Source: Deinococcus psychrotolerans
GTDB lineage: Bacteria; Deinococcota; Deinococci; Deinococcales; Deinococcaceae
Direction of reading: 5' to 3'
Assembly: GCF_003860465.1 (NCBI RefSeq)
Contig: NZ_CP034183.1
Span: forward strand, 1,194,501-1,258,500
Length of the DNA: 64,000 bases
Shown here piece after piece: positions 9,502 to 20,572 of the stretch (position 1 is its first letter; the number at the start of each line of letters is the position of its first letter). The notes beneath the pieces are model-generated. The model saw nothing but the letters and a program-made list of their open reading frames with translations, had not been told where the DNA came from and made no database searches. A program made the translations under genes and the position numbers.

Positions 9502-11672
9502 GGTGCTGCCTGTCTTATATTACCAGTCAGCAAGATTTTTGAGGCATCGGCACTGTCTTTATCGCCGGCCGTGAGGTTATATTTCAGACTTATATCCCAG
9601 TTCTTCTGAGTAGGGAAGCTCGGGGGAGAAAAACCGATATCCATACGGGGATCGTAGACAAAGTTACGATTGAATCCTGTTGATTGAGCACCTGTAGTTC
9701 CATTGAATGTGAAAAAAGCTCCATAAACATTTTCGATGACTCCACCAGTCAGGTTAAAAGAACCACGTCCACCTTTACCACTATTATAATTCTGAACTTG
9801 GACAGCACCTTTTGAAGCCATAAGCACCGCCTGAACCGTGAGATCATTAGGAGCATTCAACGATCCTTTATCCGGGTCAGTGTTCTGCGTCGTATTGTTT
9901 GAATTGGTCGTTGTGTTATTGTTTGCAATTTCAATATCACCGTTGGAAGAGTAGATTCCAAGAACGTTTTGAATGATATTGCCATTACTATCAAAACTGG
10001 AGCAATTAGCTGTTTTGGCTGTTCCAGAGTCACAGGGAGATTGTTCATATTTTAAGTTTCCAGTCAGAACAATATCCTGATCAGAAGCAAGAGTCATCTG
10101 AGCAAAACTCGCAACAGCAGGATCTGTATTCCCATAAACACTTTTGATGCCACCTTTAGAATAAATAACCCCATTGAATTTAGCAGGACTACCTCCCGGC
10201 AGCGTCGCAGCCTGCCATTCACCAGTCGATAGATTTTTACTAGCATTAGTCCAAATTGGAGCACTCACTGTACCAGTGTTGATCTGAACCGTTCTATTCT
10301 CATCAAAGCGCAAATATACTTCTTTAGAGTCTGATTTCGTATAATTTATGGTCTGGTATTTGACAGATCCTGCATTAGATATTCCATAGCTTATTTTTTT
10401 TATGGCGCTGCCTAGATAGATACCAGTCTGATTAATCCCATTAATATTGGTTATGTTTTTTGAGTCGTCGATCTGGCTTTGTCCATTCTCAGGGAGCTGA
10501 ACAAAATCACTGTTCCATTTTGCATCACCAACAATCGGTTTGTCTGATGTATTCCCTGTGGTTGAAAGCTCTTTTAAAGATTTTCCGTTGACATTTTTTG
10601 TTGTAGAGTTGATTGAACCAACGTTCTGAATATTTGTTTGACTGTTATTATAGAAACGAGCACCAGACACTTGAGAAATTGCACAGTAATCAGCTCCTGC
10701 AGCGTCTGTCTTAATTTGACCTGCAGGACACCCTGCTGAGGTAATCTTTCCTCCAAAGTAAGGCGTAGAACTAAAATTAAAATTCTGATTGGTATGGACA
10801 GGCCCACTAAACTGAGTATCTTTGGTAAACCAGAGAGTCGAGCTATCAGATAAATTAGAATAATGATGGTTCGTAAATAGAGCATATTTAGCAAAACTTG
10901 GCTTTGCAATGGTTAATGTATAAACCTGACGTTTAGAGAAATCTGTAGCATCTGATCGGATACTTCTCATTCCATTGCTCTGGTTTCCGGTACTTTTGAG
11001 GTCACTCACCATGAATACGAAATTGAAGACATCTAGCCCGGGACGCGTGACTGCAATAGGAATAATTCCGAAAGAAAGAGGGTTACTTGTGCTGTTTGAT
11101 GGCGTAGACAAAGTGCCATCACTATTAAGTGTTCCCTGTTTGAAAACTGATGCCATATAACTATCGAGCTTCGTTCCATTAAGCCCCATAGCAGACAAGG
11201 TAATCGTCGGATTCGTGGTATTAAAATAATTTTTGAACAAAGCTGATAGAGCTACAGCAGGAGCAGGCTTGTTCGTTAGATCGCAGAAAACTAGACCGTT
11301 CAGATTTTTTATAGGATGCGTACTATCTAACGTAACAAAAGACGGCAAGTTAGAGGCTGTATTGATATTTGATGGAGCGCCTGCCTCATTACATATATTG
11401 ACGAACATATCCTGCATGTTATTGCGGTAGATAGAATTGGCAGGCTTGAGATTATCTGTCAAGAGGTTGAAAAAATCCAATTGCGCCTGAGCTTGTGAGA
11501 CACCAGATTCCGCACGGTACTGGGCTTGGAGTAACGCACGCTGGTCAGTCGTGTTCCTGCGACTATTCACTGCCAAATTGGCACTCACCACGATCACTCC
11601 AGCGAGAATCACCATGACCATCAAAACCAGCACCACCAGCGTGGCACCCTCTTCCCGTCTTTTTCCCTTCAT
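9498..11672 (-). CDS. Large PilX/DUF4900-like pilus-associated protein (ComZ-like candidate)
   Basis: A 724-aa protein from MKGKRREEGATLVVLVLMVM, a PilX-type N-terminus with one hydrophobic helix but no canonical G-F cleavage site or E5. The body has repeated glycine- and asparagine-rich strands with segments such as FSGPVHTNQNFNF and GFNRNFVYDPRMDIGF, which I associate with DUF4900/PilX proteins and a beta-solenoid-like fold. In Thermus a large pilin-like protein, ComZ, is encoded beside PilV/PilW-type pilins and acts at the DNA-uptake pilus; that comparison is by position and architecture only. First gene of the operon. CATAGT lies 7 nt before the chosen ATG; the frame is open 24 codons further upstream. 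Strongly AT-rich. Confidence 0.72.
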   Translation of the reverse strand: MKGKRREEGATLVVLVLMVMVILAGVIVVSANLAVNSRRNTTDQRALLQAQYRAESGVSQAQAQLDFFNLLTDNLKPANSIYRNNMQDMFVNICNEAGAPSNINTASNLPSFVTLDSTHPIKNLNGLVFCDLTNKPAPAVALSALFKNYFNTTNPTITLSAMGLNGTKLDSYMASVFKQGTLNSDGTLSTPSNSTSNPLSFGIIPIAVTRPGLDVFNFVFMVSDLKSTGNQSNGMRSIRSDATDFSKRQVYTLTIAKPSFAKYALFTNHHYSNLSDSSTLWFTKDTQFSGPVHTNQNFNFSSTPYFGGKITSAGCPAGQIKTDAAGADYCAISQVSGARFYNNSQTNIQNVGSINSTTKNVNGKSLKELSTTGNTSDKPIVGDAKWNSDFVQLPENGQSQIDDSKNITNINGINQTGIYLGSAIKKISYGISNAGSVKYQTINYTKSDSKEVYLRFDENRTVQINTGTVSAPIWTNASKNLSTGEWQAATLPGGSPAKFNGVIYSKGGIKSVYGNTDPAVASFAQMTLASDQDIVLTGNLKYEQSPCDSGTAKTANCSSFDSNGNIIQNVLGIYSSNGDIEIANNNTTTNSNNTTQNTDPDKGSLNAPNDLTVQAVLMASKGAVQVQNYNSGKGGRGSFNLTGGVIENVYGAFFTFNGTTGAQSTGFNRNFVYDPRMDIGFSPPSFPTQKNWDISLKYNLTAGDKDSADASKILLTGNIRQAAP

Positions 11673-11735
11673 AGACTTAACTATGCCGCAAGAGGTCTTA
11701 CGAAAAAACACCCATTTAGGGGAGTAGGTTAGGTT

Positions 11736-12560
11736 ATGTCTCAAGCTTCATCTCAGCAGCCTCTAGCCTCTGCCCTCCCCCGCCCCCTCGACTTCGCCTA
11801 CTCGTCCAACCGCTGGGCGGCGGTAGGCCTTGGCCTCAGCATCCTGACCGCCAAAGTGCTGGGGCACTCCTGGCCGGGCAGCCTCCGCATTGGACTAGGA
11901 ACGTTCAGCAGTTGGGCGATTGCCCGCGAACTCGACCCCGACGTTTCAGACACGGCGCTGGCCGCCATGCCGCTCGCTTTCTTGGCTTTGCTGGCGCGGC
12001 CCAGCAGTACCGAAGCCCACCAATCTGAGCCGCTGAGCAGTCTGCGCCACGCGTTGCCCGCCTTCACCGCCCTCAGCAGCACGCGGACACTGGCCGCCAC
12101 TGTGGGCGTCAAGACCAGTCCGCAAGACGCCGCCGCACTGGGTGTTCAAGCGGCACTCAGCGCCCTGAGCAGCGGCCACATCGCCAGCTTGATGCCGAGT
12201 GCGGCGCTGACCTGGTCAAGTGAATTTGAGGACGACTTCAGCGCCCCTCCACTGTCGGGTGTGGCGGTGGCGGCTGCTGGAGCGCTGCCCACCTCAGCAA
12301 CCGGAGCGGGCAGCAGCATTCTCAGTGATCTCCTGAGCCTCGCGGCGCTCGGGCTCGGCGCACAACTCACCGCCCCTGAACGCATCAACAGCCACTGTGA
12401 CGAAGTTCCCACGATCGTTTCATCACAGCGGGTGCGGGCGGCCCGCCTGCTCAGCCTTGGCACGCTAGGGCTGGCCCTTTTAAGGCGCGAAACTTTGGCG
12501 CTCGCTCCACTGGCCGCTGCTTGTGTCACTGTGGGGGCAAGGCGAGCCTTGAAGCGCTGA
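11736..12560 (+). CDS. Hypothetical alanine/leucine-rich membrane-associated protein
   Basis: A 274-aa protein rich in Ala, Leu and Ser. Several moderately hydrophobic helices (about residues 27-45, 72-86, 150-165, 170-190, 200-215 and 240-265) suggest a membrane protein, but hydrophobicity is modest. No known motif is seen. TAGGTT sits 5 nt before the ATG and there is no ribosome binding site, so it is probably leaderless. It is divergent from the prepilin operon across 63 bases and returns to high GC at once. Probably lineage-specific. Confidence 0.65.
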   Translation: MSQASSQQPLASALPRPLDFAYSSNRWAAVGLGLSILTAKVLGHSWPGSLRIGLGTFSSWAIARELDPDVSDTALAAMPLAFLALLARPSSTEAHQSEPLSSLRHALPAFTALSSTRTLAATVGVKTSPQDAAALGVQAALSALSSGHIASLMPSAALTWSSEFEDDFSAPPLSGVAVAAAGALPTSATGAGSSILSDLLSLAALGLGAQLTAPERINSHCDEVPTIVSSQRVRAARLLSLGTLGLALLRRETLALAPLAAACVTVGARRALKR

Positions 12561-12668
12561 AAAAGGTAGCTCGAAGAAACTCCAGGCAATGAACTCGCAA
12601 GGCAGAAAAACCGCTGATTCGGCAACTTTTACAGCAGTCTTGGCGATGTCTCTACACTACACTTAGGT

Positions 12669-13436
12669 ATGATAGGCATCCGCAGACAAATCACTTTGGT
12701 GCTGGCCACTTTACTCACCCTCCTGATGAATTATCTCTCGAATGCGCTGCCCCTGTTTGGCAACAGCAACGGTGAGATCTCCGATCTGCTTCCTAACGCT
12801 TTTACTCCAGCAGGGCTAACGTTTGCTATTTGGGGAGTGATCTTTTTGGGGCTGCTGGCCTTCGCCGTCTACCAAGCGCTGCCGGGGCAACGTGGCCCGC
12901 GTTACGACGCGCTGTTTTGGCCTTATCTGCTGGCCAATCTGCTGAATGTCGGCTGGCTGGTGGCCTTTCAGAGCCTTCACTTCGGGCTAAGCGTAGTCGT
13001 GATGCTGGCGCTGCTGGGGTCGCTGATCTGGTTGTATCTGCGCCTCAAGCAGTTGGACTTAAAAGGTACAGAGGCGCTGGCACTGGGCCTTCCCACCAGT
13101 TTGTATCTGGGCTGGATCGCGGTGGCCACCATCGCCAACGTTACGGCCTGGCTAGTCAGCCTCGGGTTTACGGCAGGCTTGGCCGGGATAAGCGGCCCGC
13201 TATGGTCAGCAATTTTGGTCGTGGTGGCTTCAGGAGTGGGGGCCTTTTTGCTGCGGGCCAACCGCGACTTTGCCGTGATGGGCGTGATTTTGTGGGCTTA
13301 CTACGGCGTGTATCTGGCCCGCCCACAGGAGTTGACGGTCACGCTGGGCTTGGTACTGGGGGTGGTGGTGCTGTTGACCGCCGCTTTTGCCCAGCGCGGT
13401 AAACCCGGCAGCGGCGCGAGACGGCTGAGCGCTTGA
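12669..13436 (+). CDS. TspO/MBR-like tryptophan-rich membrane protein
   Basis: A 255-aa protein with about seven or eight transmembrane segments and tryptophans placed as in the bacterial tryptophan-rich sensory protein group: PAGLTFAIWGVIFLGLL, LLNVGWLVAF, LYLGWIAVATIANVTAWL and VILWAYYGVYLA. Members relate to TspO, which binds porphyrins and steroids, but this longer form has no defined substrate. Start ATG 12669; TACACT at 12658-12663 lies 5 nt upstream, so it is probably leaderless. The next gene converges. Family call is from motif pattern. Confidence 0.68.
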   Translation: MIGIRRQITLVLATLLTLLMNYLSNALPLFGNSNGEISDLLPNAFTPAGLTFAIWGVIFLGLLAFAVYQALPGQRGPRYDALFWPYLLANLLNVGWLVAFQSLHFGLSVVVMLALLGSLIWLYLRLKQLDLKGTEALALGLPTSLYLGWIAVATIANVTAWLVSLGFTAGLAGISGPLWSAILVVVASGVGAFLLRANRDFAVMGVILWAYYGVYLARPQELTVTLGLVLGVVVLLTAAFAQRGKPGSGARRLSA

Positions 13437-13458
13437 GGAGTTGGATGAGACTTTAATC

Positions 13459-14370
13459 CTAAAGACTCAGCTCCACCAACAACCGCTCCATCACCGCTTC
13501 TACGTCCATCCCGCGCTTCATGGCAAGGTCAGCTTCTAAAATTCGGCTGAGGTGTGACCTGACTTGGCCCTCGGTGAGCTTGCGGGCAACTTCCAAGGCT
13601 TTCTTGGCTGGATAAGGCTTGACGCCCAACCGCTGGGCCGCTTCCGTCTCGGAGACTCGCCCACCTTCTTGTAGTAAGGCCGCGCTGCGGGCCACCAAGC
13701 TGTATTGCCACACCACCGCGCCCATCAGCTTGAAAGGGTCTTCACCGCTGGAGAGGAGTCGGCGGAGCTGGCCGAGCGCCTCAGCGGGCCGCCCAGCCGT
13801 AGCCGCCCCCAGCATGACAAACGAATCGCCGGGCGTCTCGCGGCCCACCACCTGCTGCACCAGCTCACGGCCAAGTGAGCCATTGGGCGGCCCCGCGAGG
13901 AAAGCCAACTTGTTGAGTTCGGCGGCGATACCCGCCAGATCCGTTCCGAAGACCTCGGCCAGATACAGCGCCGCTTCTTTGGCAAGTTTGAGGTTGCTGG
14001 CTTTGGCCCGAGAAGCGACCCAGCCGGCCACCTCGCCGGTTTTGCTGGGTGAAGGCACCGCGACGTGTTCGCCGTGCTGCTGGTAATGCTTGACGCGGGT
14101 CGCCGCGCCCAGCGGGTCAAGAATGATTACCAACGCGCCGGGCGTGGCTAGAGATTCCAGCAGCGCTTTATCGGGGCGCACGCCTTCCAAATCCACCAGT
14201 GCCGCCGATTCACCAAACAAACTGGGAGCCAGCAGCGATGCGAGCTGCGGCGGGGTCACGTCTTCACCGCTGAGGCGCGGCAAATCGCGCAGATGCAGGC
14301 CGCGCTGAGCAAGAGACTCGCGGGCAGCTTCCTCAATCAAAAAACGGTTGCCCGAAAACGCCAGGATCAT
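13459..14370 (-). CDS. holA: DNA polymerase III subunit delta
   Basis: The delta subunit opens the beta clamp inside the clamp-loader complex. At 303 aa it has the usual three-domain length: an AAA-like N-terminal part (MILAFSGNRFLIEEAARE, then ALVDLEGV), a middle with KTGEVAGWVASRAK and LAEVFGTDLAGIAAELNKLA, and the C-terminal collar helices (VKPYPAKKALEVARKL). There is no Walker lysine, as expected for delta. Its ATG overlaps the stop of the kinase gene by 4 bases, so both lie on one message with the kinase upstream. Confidence 0.9.
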   Translation of the reverse strand: MILAFSGNRFLIEEAARESLAQRGLHLRDLPRLSGEDVTPPQLASLLAPSLFGESAALVDLEGVRPDKALLESLATPGALVIILDPLGAATRVKHYQQHGEHVAVPSPSKTGEVAGWVASRAKASNLKLAKEAALYLAEVFGTDLAGIAAELNKLAFLAGPPNGSLGRELVQQVVGRETPGDSFVMLGAATAGRPAEALGQLRRLLSSGEDPFKLMGAVVWQYSLVARSAALLQEGGRVSETEAAQRLGVKPYPAKKALEVARKLTEGQVRSHLSRILEADLAMKRGMDVEAVMERLLVELSL

Positions 14371-15221
14371 GCGTGGGTTTTCTTGAGGCGGCGCTGTTCA
14401 CGGCGCAGAGTGCTCGGCGAGCAGATAGCTGCCCAAGCTTCCGAGAGCAGCGCTGCCATCTGCTGAGCAGTTTGTGGGCGCTGAGCAGGGTCGCGCTGCA
14501 AAGCCCGTTCAATCACCGGATGCAGCTCATTTGGGCCGGGCAGCGGCAACCTCTCACTCGACAAGCCCACCAGCCAGCCGAGCGCGTCGGGGTGCGGCGG
14601 CTCACCGGCCAGGCAATCAAAGAGCAGGCCGCCCACCGCGTAAAGGTCGCTGCGGGGGTCGCCGCGCACGCCCTGAAACTGCTCGGGGGCCATAAACTGC
14701 GGCGTGCCCATGCGGGTGCCCGCGTGAAGATCTTCTTTGAGGCGCTTGTCGTGGGCCATACCGAAGTCAGCGACGCGCACACTCTCGGCACTGGCCAAGC
14801 CGCCCAGCAGCATCACGTTTTCCGGCTTGAGATCATGGTGGGTCACGCCCTGCGCGTGAAAAAACCGGACGGCCGTCAAGACGCCTTGGGTCACGGCGAC
14901 TGCTTCGGCCACACTCAAGCGGCGCGAATCGAGCAGCTCGCGCAGACTGCACCCTTCAATGAAGGGAAACACCAGTTGTTCTTGGGTGTGCGCCAAGAGC
15001 GGCACAATCGCCGGATGCGTCAAACGCTGCACCACCCGGCCCTCATGGTGAAACCGCACCCGGAAGTCTGGATCGCTGCTGCTCAGCGCTTTGATGAACA
15101 CCTCATGCCCCTGCCAGTGCCCACGTTCCAGCCGCACACCGCCGCGCATTCCCAGTACAGCCGGATTGGCGACGGTGATGGTGGGCGTAATGACAGACGA
15201 ACGGCGAGACAAAGCAGACAT
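14367..15221 (-). CDS. Soluble Ser/Thr protein kinase
   Basis: A eukaryotic-type (Hanks) kinase domain fills nearly all 284 aa. The lysine K44 (VFIK), helix-C glutamate near 60, catalytic loop HHDLKPEN with D130, DFG at 152-154 and APE at 178-180 are all present, so it should be active. The glycine loop is degenerate and the catalytic loop has HHD in place of HRD. No membrane segment, PASTA repeat or other sensor domain follows, so it should be cytosolic. TATACT lies 7 nt before the ATG, so it is probably leaderless. Cotranscribed with holA by a 4-base overlap; substrate unknown. Confidence 0.88.
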   Translation of the reverse strand: MSALSRRSSVITPTITVANPAVLGMRGGVRLERGHWQGHEVFIKALSSSDPDFRVRFHHEGRVVQRLTHPAIVPLLAHTQEQLVFPFIEGCSLRELLDSRRLSVAEAVAVTQGVLTAVRFFHAQGVTHHDLKPENVMLLGGLASAESVRVADFGMAHDKRLKEDLHAGTRMGTPQFMAPEQFQGVRGDPRSDLYAVGGLLFDCLAGEPPHPDALGWLVGLSSERLPLPGPNELHPVIERALQRDPAQRPQTAQQMAALLSEAWAAICSPSTLRREQRRLKKTHA

Positions 15222-15228
15222 TTGTAGG

Positions 15229-15234
15229 AGTATA
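15229..15234 (-). promoter_or_regulatory. -10 box of the kinase-holA transcript
   Basis: TATACT on the minus strand is 7 nt before the kinase ATG. No -35 is obvious. Confidence 0.6.
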
Positions 15235-15376
15235 AAGACGAATGCTTCACAGCGTTGTCACTTACACCCCCAATGGCTTTGCCCTTCTTAATTGTTTGAG
15301 TGGTCATCTTCATTTAACTGACAACAACGTAAACCGCCTCACGCCACCGACGTACCAGCACGCTACCTTAACAACC

Positions 15377-16384
15377 ATGTCTGCACCTTCTCCATTTCAG
15401 CGTCCTCGCCGCCTGCGCCGCACAGCCGCTCTCCGCGCCCTGACACGCGAAATTCATCTCAGCGCCGAGCAATTCATCTTGCCACTGTTCGTTCATGACG
15501 GGCAGGGCGATCAGGTGATTCAGACCATGCCAGGCGTTCTACGTCACGATTTGGCGGGCCTCTTGAACCGTGCCAAAGAAGCCTGGGAACTTGGCATCCA
15601 GAGTATCGTCTTGTTCGGAATACCCGCACATAAAGACGCTCTTGGTTCAGGAGCCCACGCCGAGCAAGGCATTGTTCAGCGTGCTATACGGGAAATAAAG
15701 GCCAAGTTTCCAGAGATGACCGTGATAGCCGATACTTGCCTTTGCGAATACACCGAACACGGCCACTGCGGGCCGCTGGTGCCGGACGGTCAGGGTGGCT
15801 GGACTGTCGACAACGACGCCGCCTTGCCGTTGCTGGCCCAAACGGCCGTGTCGCAGGCGCGGGCCGGAGCCGATATCGTTGCGCCGAGCGCCATGATGGA
15901 CGGTCAGGTGGGCGCGATTCGCGCGGCCCTAGACGCCGCAGGTTTTGAACACGTTCCGGTGATGGCTTACGCCGTCAAGTATGCCAGCGGCTATTACGGC
16001 CCCTTCCGCGAGGCGGCGGGCAGCACCCCCAGCGTTGGCAACAGGGCCAGCTACCAAATGGATCCGGCGGGCGGCTACCGTGAAGCGCTGCGCGAAGCCC
16101 GCTTGGACGTGGAGCAGGGCGCGGACTACTTGATGGTTAAGCCCGCACTGGCTTACCTGGACGTGCTGCGGGTGGTGCGCGACGCCTTTAACTTGCCGCT
16201 GGTGGCGTACAACGTCAGCGGCGAATACGCCATGCTCAAAGCCGCCGCTGCCGCCGGAATGCTCGACGAGAAACGCACGGTGCTCGAAACATTGATCGCT
16301 TTTCGCCGCGCCGGAGCCGATGCCATCATGACCTATCACGCGCTGGACGCGGCACGCTGGCTGAGGGAAGACGCGGCAAATTAA
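15377..16384 (+). CDS. hemB: Delta-aminolevulinic acid dehydratase (porphobilinogen synthase)
   Basis: Condenses two 5-aminolevulinate molecules to porphobilinogen in tetrapyrrole synthesis. The 335-aa protein starts [15 protein letters not shown] and carries the zinc-type cysteine motif [15 protein letters not shown], the Schiff-base lysine in [15 protein letters not shown] and the second lysine in [11 protein letters not shown]. The frame stays open 45 codons upstream, but family similarity begins at 15377, where TACCTT lies 7 nt before the ATG without a ribosome binding site, so a leaderless start is preferred. Convergent with the TauE/SafE gene. Confidence 0.95.
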   Translation: MSAPSPFQRPRRLRRTAALRALTREIHLSAEQFILPLFVHDGQGDQVIQTMPGVLRHDLAGLLNRAKEAWELGIQSIVLFGIPAHKDALGSGAHAEQGIVQRAIREIKAKFPEMTVIADTCLCEYTEHGHCGPLVPDGQGGWTVDNDAALPLLAQTAVSQARAGADIVAPSAMMDGQVGAIRAALDAAGFEHVPVMAYAVKYASGYYGPFREAAGSTPSVGNRASYQMDPAGGYREALREARLDVEQGADYLMVKPALAYLDVLRVVRDAFNLPLVAYNVSGEYAMLKAAAAAGMLDEKRTVLETLIAFRRAGADAIMTYHALDAARWLREDAAN

Positions 16385-16419
16385 ACAAAGTAGTGAACTA
16401 CAAATCAGTGGATCAACAC

Positions 16420-17169
<750 letters not shown>

Positions 17170-17185
17170 CGCAGGAAAGTATAAA

Positions 17186-17217
17186 GGCAAGGCAGGGTGT
17201 GTAGCCCCCGCCTTGCC
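17186..17217 (-). terminator. Terminator-like hairpin after the amino-acid permease gene
   Basis: GGCAAGGC at 17186-17193 pairs perfectly with GCCTTGCC at 17210-17217, extended by three G-C pairs inside. On the minus strand it is followed by TTTATACTTT, so the T-run also contains the -10 of the TauE/SafE gene. Confidence 0.65.
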
Positions 17218-17256
17218 CCGCTCCACCGCTCAAAATCTAAAAATTGTCAGCCGTTT

Positions 17257-18060
17257 TCACCGGCCGGCGATCTTGATGCGCCGCTCAAGCTGATCGGTGA
17301 AGGTGGTCATGACGGTGGTCAGGGCGAGGTAAACGGCAGCCACCGTGGTCAGCACTGGAATCGGCTGGAAGGTTTCGCTGCTGACCCGCTGCCCCGACAG
17401 CGTGAGTTCGACCAGCGCGATGGCTGAGGCCAGCGAGGAGTCTTTGAGCAGCGCCACCAAGTTGTTGACCAGCGGCGGCACCACGACCCTGAGCGCCTGC
17501 GGCAAGATGATGCTGGTCATGGTCTGCGCTCCACTGAGGCCCAAGCTGCGGGCCGCCTCACCCTGTCCCCTGGGAATGGCCTGAATGCCCGCCCGGATGA
17601 CTTCAGCGTTGTAAGCCCCAACGTTGAGCGAGAGGGCCACCACCGCCGACCAGAATTCGTCGAGCTGCACATTGATACCGATCTTTTGCAGCAAGGGCGG
17701 CAAAGCATTGTAGACAAACAAAATCTGAACCAGCAGCGGCGTGCCGCGCACCAGCCAGACGAAAAAGCCTGCTGGTGCGCGGGTCACCCACAGCGAGCTG
17801 GTTTTCATCAGTCCAGCCAACAAGCCGATCATGAGGCCAATGACGCCCGAAACCACCGTCAGCAGCAAGGTGATGCGTGCACCGTCCACAAACAAACTTG
17901 CGCGTGAGCCAATCGGCTCCGGCATCAGCTTGAGCACCACGCTGATCAGCAAAAACAACAAGTAAAAAGCCGCCGCTGCGCCGAGCAGCCAAGCGCCCAA
18001 CGTCCAGCCGGCGAGGGGCGTTGAGCGGGGCGCAGCGGGCCTGGGGGACGGAGCGCTCAC
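17257..18060 (-). CDS. Amino-acid ABC transporter permease
   Basis: A 267-aa inner-membrane permease of the polar amino-acid (HisM/GlnP) family, with a GTG start. After a proline-rich N-terminus it has about five to six helices and the family EAA loop GQGEAARSLGLSGAQTMTSI-type segment that contacts the ATPase, followed by ILPQALRVVVPPLVNNLV. It lies 137 bases after the binding-protein gene on the same strand with a weak hairpin between. No amino-acid-type ATPase gene adjoins it, so the ATPase must be encoded elsewhere or shared. Confidence 0.88.
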   Translation of the reverse strand: MSAPSPRPAAPRSTPLAGWTLGAWLLGAAAAFYLLFLLISVVLKLMPEPIGSRASLFVDGARITLLLTVVSGVIGLMIGLLAGLMKTSSLWVTRAPAGFFVWLVRGTPLLVQILFVYNALPPLLQKIGINVQLDEFWSAVVALSLNVGAYNAEVIRAGIQAIPRGQGEAARSLGLSGAQTMTSIILPQALRVVVPPLVNNLVALLKDSSLASAIALVELTLSGQRVSSETFQPIPVLTTVAAVYLALTTVMTTFTDQLERRIKIAGR

Positions 18061-18126
18061 AACAGCTTCCCGCGAGATGAGTGGTTCTTCATTCAGCTCA
18101 GTATCTCACAGGCGCTAGGCGAAAAA

Positions 18127-18166
18127 TGAAAAGCGCCCGTTTCCACAAAGGAAAACAGACGCCGAC
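18127..18166 (-). terminator. Imperfect hairpin with T-run between binding protein and permease genes
   Basis: On the minus strand GCGTCTGTTTTCC (bases 18162-18150) can pair with GGAAACGGGCGC (18144-18133) with some G-U pairs and mismatches, and TTTTCATTTTTC follows. Probably a partial terminator that lowers permease relative to binding protein. Confidence 0.5.
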
Positions 18167-18197
18167 TTTTCAATTGATAAGCCTTGTGCCGTCGACT

Positions 18198-18953
18198 TTA
18201 CTTGCAGCGAATATCTTGACCGAAGTATTGGTTGCTAAGCTTGGCATAAACGCCGTTGTTTTCAAGCTTGGAAAGGCTGGCGTTGAGTTCTTTGGTGAGG
18301 CTCGTATTGCCCTTCTTAACGGCCATCGCAATCTTTTCTTGAAACAACAGGTCGCCCTGCACCAGCTTGCCCGGCACGGACTTGATGGCGTCCAGACCCA
18401 AAAACTTGTCACTGACCCAAGCGTCGGCGCGGCCCGACATCAGTGCGGCCTGAGCGTCGGTGTCTTTTTGGAAGGTCTTGACATCTTTAATGCCTTTGAT
18501 CTTCTTGACATTGTCGAGGTAAGTCGTGCCGACTTGCACCACTACCGTTTTGCCCACCAGATCGGCAGCCGACTTGGGGCCGCCGGGCTTGCTGACTATC
18601 GCGCCGCCGGTGCAGTAATGCGGATCGGAAAAGTCCACTGCTTTGGCCCGCTCAGGAGAAATGCCGTGCGAGGCGATCACGAAGTCGTAGCGGTCTTGGC
18701 CGAGGCCGATCAGCAAGTTGTCGAACGGCTGGGTGATCCACTCGACTTTGAGGCCGAGCTGTTTGGCAATCGCGTCGGCCAAATCTATTTCAAAGCCGGT
18801 CAGCTTCTTGCCTTCAAAGTAGTTAAACGGCTTAAAGGCTCCCTCGGTGGCAATTTTGATGGTGCCAGCTGCCTTGATCTGATCCCAAGTACGGGCCTGC
18901 GCGGCGGATGCGAGTAGGGTCAGCGCGGTGAGGGCAAGGATGGTTCGTTTCAT
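18198..18953 (-). CDS. Amino-acid ABC transporter substrate-binding protein
   Basis: A 251-aa periplasmic binding protein of the polar amino-acid family. The start MKRTILALTALTLLASAAQA is a signal peptide cleaved probably after AQA. The mature part begins with TIKIATEGAFKPFNYFEG and contains GFEIDLADAIAKQLG, then DFVIASHGISPERAKAVDFS, all family signatures. An AGGAGG box precedes the ATG at 18953; the earlier in-frame ATG is discarded. High expression relative to the downstream permease is suggested by the hairpin between them. Ligand not predictable from sequence. Confidence 0.9.
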   Translation of the reverse strand: MKRTILALTALTLLASAAQARTWDQIKAAGTIKIATEGAFKPFNYFEGKKLTGFEIDLADAIAKQLGLKVEWITQPFDNLLIGLGQDRYDFVIASHGISPERAKAVDFSDPHYCTGGAIVSKPGGPKSAADLVGKTVVVQVGTTYLDNVKKIKGIKDVKTFQKDTDAQAALMSGRADAWVSDKFLGLDAIKSVPGKLVQGDLLFQEKIAMAVKKGNTSLTKELNASLSKLENNGVYAKLSNQYFGQDIRCK

Positions 18954-19112
18954 AGTGGGCCTCCTGATTCGGGCCAAGCCGACTTCCCCGTCTTGGGAGA
19001 GCGGCTCAGAAATGGTTACGCCGTCAATTTAGCGCATAGCAGTGAGCAGAAAACAGCGCCGCACATCAGCTGGGCATCAGCGCTCCGCGCCGCATGTGCC
19101 CACCTCAAGCTC

Positions 19113-19142
19113 AAAAAAGCCGACCCCACGCGGGGGCCAGCT
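19113..19142 (-). terminator. Intrinsic terminator of ugpC-like gene
   Basis: On the minus strand a 10-bp stem (AGCTGGCCCC with GGGGTCGGCT, two G-U pairs) runs into six T. It lies 32 bases past the ATPase stop codon. Confidence 0.85.
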
Positions 19143-19174
19143 TCCTTTTGCCGTTTGCGCGGCAAATTACGCTA

Positions 19175-20395
<1,221 letters not shown>

Positions 20396-20503
20396 GATTG
20401 CGCCTACCTTTAGCCCCGTCTCTTCGCCGTGAGTATCCTCAGCGAATTGGGGTACATGAAAAGAGTGCTTATTGCTTCCGTTGTGGCCTTTGCGGACAAC
20501 AGC

Positions 20504-20533
20504 AGTATAACCAATCTATAAAGGTTGTGACAA
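20504..20533 (-). promoter_or_regulatory. Promoter of the ugpC-like ATPase gene
   Basis: On the minus strand TTGTCA (20533-20528) and TATACT (20509-20504) are separated by 18 bp, about 110 bases upstream of the ATG. This is one of the few full -35/-10 promoters in the window and implies a real 5' leader, in contrast to the many leaderless genes. Confidence 0.75.
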
Positions 20534-20572
20534 GACGCCTAGAACGCATTTTCGGTGATCGCCGCGCCCCAC

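Noticed and set aside
15311..15340. Radiation/desiccation response motif near hemB
   Set aside because: TTAACTGACAACGTAA has some resemblance to the known palindrome but too many mismatches; no better match was noticed elsewhere, though the search was by eye.
15242..15376. 45-codon N-terminal extension of hemB
   Set aside because: Not family sequence and it overlaps the kinase promoter; a -10 box 7 nt before the internal ATG supports the shorter form.
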